A stretch of 12,875 nt of DNA. Source: Candidatus Izemoplasmatales bacterium (lineage in GTDB: Bacteria; Bacillota_I; Bacilli_A; Izemoplasmatales; Hujiaoplasmataceae). The stretch is from positions 1 through 12,875 of the forward strand of contig JAQVKB010000009.1 of the NCBI GenBank assembly GCA_028694875.1, read 5' to 3'. Position 1 is the first letter of the stretch. Every line of letters starts with the position of its first letter. The notes below the pieces were generated by a model. That model ran no database searches, was not told where the DNA came from, and saw only the letters and a program-made list of their open reading frames with translations. Made by a program: the position numbers and the translations under genes. Below, piece after piece: positions 10,599 to 12,875 of this stretch.

Positions 10599-12596
10599 AT
10601 GAGATATAAAAAGGCAAAAAATATCCTTCGCTTCTGGACGAAGAAAAAGGCCGCTTTATATGTTCGCGTATCTACAAGATACCAGATCGACAAAGACAGC
10701 CTTCCGTTTCAGCGAAAAAAGTTGAAGGAATATTGTAAATTTTTAGGAATAGACGATTTTGTTATTTTCGAAGACGACGGATATTCCGCAAAGAATACAG
10801 ATCGACCACACTTTCAAGAAATGATGAACCGGATCAGGGCCGGCGAATTTTCACACATGATTGTTTACAAGGTCGATCGTGTGTCACGAAATCTTCTGGA
10901 CTTTGCGGCCATGTATCAGGAACTAAAAGATCATAAGGTCACATTTATTTCTATGAACGAACAATTCGACACTTCTTCCGCGATCGGCGAAGCTATGTTG
11001 AAGATTATTCTTATTTTCGCAGAACTTGAAAGAAACATGACTTCCGAACGTGTTACCGGAATTATGATGGATCGGGCGGAAAATGGATTGTGGAACGGTG
11101 CAAGAATGCCGGTCGGCTTCCAGTGGAACGAAGAAACGAAATTTCCAGAACCGGATCCGGAAGAACGAAAGATCGTTCAGTTTATTTTTGACGAATATGA
11201 AAGAACAAGATCGACGATGAAGGTCACGCGGTACCTGAATAACAATCATGTAAAATCAAAACGTGGCGGTCAGTGGACTTCGAAGCTAGTTCACGACATA
11301 ATCAGGAACCCGTTCTATATTGGAACGTACCGCTATAATATGCGTGAAGCCGGCCGCGGCCCATTGAAGCCGGAAAGCGAATGGATTGTCCGGCCGAATA
11401 ATCACGAAGGAATCATCGGCAAAGAACAGTTTGATCGTTGTAATAAAATCATGGGCGAAAACGCTTCCAGCCGTGACGTGTCAGACATTCGCGCGACAAA
11501 GTACGTCCACACCTTTTCTGGACACCTGGTTTGTGGCAAATGCGGTGCTAACATGATTGCTTCAAAGGATAGAGCCAGGGCGAACGGATTCCGGCCTTCG
11601 ATGTATCGTTGCGCCCAACGTTCGAAAATGCTAGATTGTGACAATTCGAAAACGATAAATGAAGCCTACATCGGGCCTTTTATTTTTAACTATGTGGCGA
11701 ACCTGGCACGGATCCAGAAGAATTTTAAAGCGATTGATTCCGTGGAAAAATTACAGAAGGAACTATTGAAGGGCGAAGAATTCCAGGAAATGAAAATTCT
11801 TCCTGAATGCCTTCATGACACTTTCGCGGCGCTTGCCTATAAAGAACTAGGCCCTGGCGCGTATTTGCCGAATATAGGTCTTTCTGGTGATGAAGAAGCC
11901 TATTCTAACGCCGAACAGCTTTCACTTCTGAAATCAGAAAAAGAAAAATGTAAGACGGCGATCACACGATTAACTGACCTTTATTTATACGATCCGGATT
12001 CCATGACGAAAGAAGAATTTTCAGAAAAGAAGAAGGAGCTGACAAAGAAAATACTTGATTTCGAAAAACAAATCGAAGATATTCAGGACGGTTCGGAGGG
12101 TGAAGATCTGGCCGACTTGTCATTTATCAAAAAGGCTTCGGCGTTCCTGGTAGCCCAGCGAATTGTTTCGAAATCTCATGTCGATTATGTTCAGATGGCG
12201 CTTGATCTGGACAATGAAATCCTGAAAGATTTCGTCGATCAGGTTATAGATCAGATTGTCGTTGAAGACGGTCGCGTCCAGTCAATCACTTTTGTAAATG
12301 GTTTGAAACACGAATTTCTTTACACCAAGCCGGCGGATCTTCCAGTTTGCCAGCTATGCGGCGGCCGGATCGGTTCGACTGTCGGTTGCCGTACAAGAAC
12401 ATTCACGTTCCAGAATAAGCGATTCCAACGAATTAAAGTCGGGGATCCTGGCGATTCATACGCCGGAAAGAAAAAGCCCGTCTGTGTCGAATGTGGCGCC
12501 CAGGAAGGCCGCTGGCACCATTGGAAATGCGGAATGGAACGTTGTCCAATATGTGGCGAACAGCTTATCGCGTGTAAGCATGGGCCTAACAAATAA
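10599..12596 (+). CDS. Large serine recombinase (integrase), 665 aa, with extra C-terminal zinc motifs
   Basis: Start chosen: ATG at 10599 with GGGGAAAGG 6 nt upstream; the longer frame from 10527 runs through the terminator. The N-terminal resolvase domain carries YVRVS (21-25; S25 the likely nucleophile), EDDGYSAKNTDRPHF, VYKVDRVSRN and IGEAMLKIILIFAELERNMTSERV. A recombinase domain with PVGFQW...RGGQWTSKLVHDIIRNPFYIG follows. A zinc ribbon (about 308-350, CGKCG...YRC...C) and a coiled-coil region (about 445-500, SLLKSEKEKCKTAITRL...) come next. After about residue 580 there are further Cys motifs: CQLCGG, then CVECG, HHWKCGMERCPICGEQLIAC. These are not standard in the family. It would integrate and excise the element; the truncated miaB beside it is the likely target. 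Confidence 0.95.
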   Translation: MRYKKAKNILRFWTKKKAALYVRVSTRYQIDKDSLPFQRKKLKEYCKFLGIDDFVIFEDDGYSAKNTDRPHFQEMMNRIRAGEFSHMIVYKVDRVSRNLLDFAAMYQELKDHKVTFISMNEQFDTSSAIGEAMLKIILIFAELERNMTSERVTGIMMDRAENGLWNGARMPVGFQWNEETKFPEPDPEERKIVQFIFDEYERTRSTMKVTRYLNNNHVKSKRGGQWTSKLVHDIIRNPFYIGTYRYNMREAGRGPLKPESEWIVRPNNHEGIIGKEQFDRCNKIMGENASSRDVSDIRATKYVHTFSGHLVCGKCGANMIASKDRARANGFRPSMYRCAQRSKMLDCDNSKTINEAYIGPFIFNYVANLARIQKNFKAIDSVEKLQKELLKGEEFQEMKILPECLHDTFAALAYKELGPGAYLPNIGLSGDEEAYSNAEQLSLLKSEKEKCKTAITRLTDLYLYDPDSMTKEEFSEKKKELTKKILDFEKQIEDIQDGSEGEDLADLSFIKKASAFLVAQRIVSKSHVDYVQMALDLDNEILKDFVDQVIDQIVVEDGRVQSITFVNGLKHEFLYTKPADLPVCQLCGGRIGSTVGCRTRTFTFQNKRFQRIKVGDPGDSYAGKKKPVCVECGAQEGRWHHWKCGMERCPICGEQLIACKHGPNK

Positions 12597-12640
12597 AAGA
12601 AAGCCGCTTCCTGGTTATGGGTTGCGGCTTTCTTTTATTC
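12596..12640 (+). terminator. Strong intrinsic terminator after the integrase
   Basis: AAAGAAAGCCGC (12596-12607) pairs perfectly with GCGGCTTTCTTT (12624-12635), a 12-bp stem with a 16-nt loop, followed by further T residues. It begins inside the stop codon of the integrase. Confidence 0.88.
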
Positions 12641-12763
12641 TTCAACTCCTACATAGGATCGTTTGTTTTTATTATGAATTTCATTCTATTTTTTACCTTT
12701 CAAATTCAGCGAAAAGCGTTGTATTTATTGACTTCTTTCAAGGTCTTTTTTACTTAAACGGTA
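12641..12763. other. A/T-rich non-coding end of the element
   Basis: Between the terminator and the miaB junction I see no gene or ribosome binding site. The stretch is T-rich on the plus strand and probably forms the phage-side arm of the attachment site. Confidence 0.5.
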
Positions 12764-12875
12764 TGACACCCGAAGGTGACAACGCAGAACGTGGGTTTTC
12801 TTGACAATTCCGCTTCCAGAAGTGCTACTTTTTCTTTTACTTTTTCAATATATTCATATTGTATTTGTTTTTCCT
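12754..12875 (-). pseudogene. miaB: Truncated 5' end of miaB (tRNA methylthiotransferase), disrupted by the element
   Basis: Read leftward from the window edge, the minus strand encodes EKQIQYEYIEKVKEKVALLE, then AELSRKPTFCVVTFGC, followed by HTV and a stop (12754-12756). The segment matches the MiaB N-terminus (QY.YI.KV...V...E.ELGR.PT..V.TFGCQMN) up to the first iron-sulfur cluster Cys (codon 12766-12768), where QMN should follow. Homology ends there, next to the integrase. MiaB adds the methylthio group to i6A37 in tRNA, so the lysogen should lack an intact copy unless another exists. The remaining 3' part is expected at the other end of the element, outside the window. Confidence 0.8.
12764..12781. 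other. Candidate attachment-site core (attR) at the miaB junction
   Basis: TGACACCCGAAGGTGACA is an imperfect dyad: TGACACC and GGTGACA are inverted repeats at 6 of 7 positions around CGAA. It spans the exact point where miaB coding identity ends. Large serine recombinases use short, imperfectly symmetric sites with a central dinucleotide crossover. Confidence 0.5.

Noticed and set aside
12484..12804. Plus-strand frame overlapping the integrase end and the right edge
   Set aside because: It crosses the integrase terminator and the miaB junction, has no ribosome binding site, and overlaps a well-supported gene.

Overview
The window looks like the early/lysogeny end of a temperate phage or phage-plasmid (integrative element) in a Clostridia-like Firmicute, probably a gut Lachnospiraceae-type host. 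The grounds are strong G-rich Shine-Dalgarno sites (AAGGGGG, AAAGGAG), frequent TTG starts, a phage replisome-organizer/DnaC-type loader pair, and a truncated miaB reading frame of Firmicute type at the right edge. The taxonomic placement is inference. I see no tRNA, rRNA, CRISPR array or insertion sequence.

Layout. A long leftward (minus-strand) operon runs from a promoter at about 8690 to beyond base 1. In transcription order it holds: a 52-aa protein, a 288-aa unknown, a C-type-lectin/formylglycine-enzyme-fold protein that looks like the target of a diversity-generating retroelement (with a GATA-loop hairpin just after its stop), a 170-aa unknown, a 56-aa protein, a zinc-ribbon protein, nine 10-bp repeats (candidate tubC), a winged-helix TubR-like protein, a TubZ-like tubulin GTPase, a replisome organizer with an internal iteron/AT-rich candidate origin, a DnaC/DnaI-like helicase loader, a HAD-like phosphatase, a DUF2786 protein, a phage 'replication terminator'-type protein, two small unknowns, and an ssb reading frame broken by an in-frame TGA and cut by the window edge.

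Divergent from this operon is a short Cro/CI-type repressor gene. The intergenic switch shows two well-formed promoters and three 16-bp operators (TTGGTTnnnnAACCAA type). Rightward of the repressor lie a small convergent ORF, a membrane-anchored SWIM zinc-finger protein, a lipoprotein, a structured leader with an intrinsic terminator, and a large serine recombinase with extra C-terminal zinc-binding motifs, followed by a strong terminator.

The right edge (from about 12764) reads, on the minus strand, as the N-terminal end of MiaB up to its first cluster cysteine (VVTFGC) and then goes out of homology. The element therefore appears to have integrated into miaB through the serine recombinase, with an imperfect dyad at the junction.

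Taken together, the element carries chromosomal integration (serine integrase), autonomous replication (organizer, loader, origin, SSB) and active segregation (tubC-tubR-tubZ, type III partition). This suggests it can live integrated in miaB or as a segregated low-copy plasmid. A hypervariable DGR-type binding protein sits inside the lysogeny/early operon rather than in a tail module. The tubulin partition locus, the miaB insertion and the DGR target are the three most notable points.
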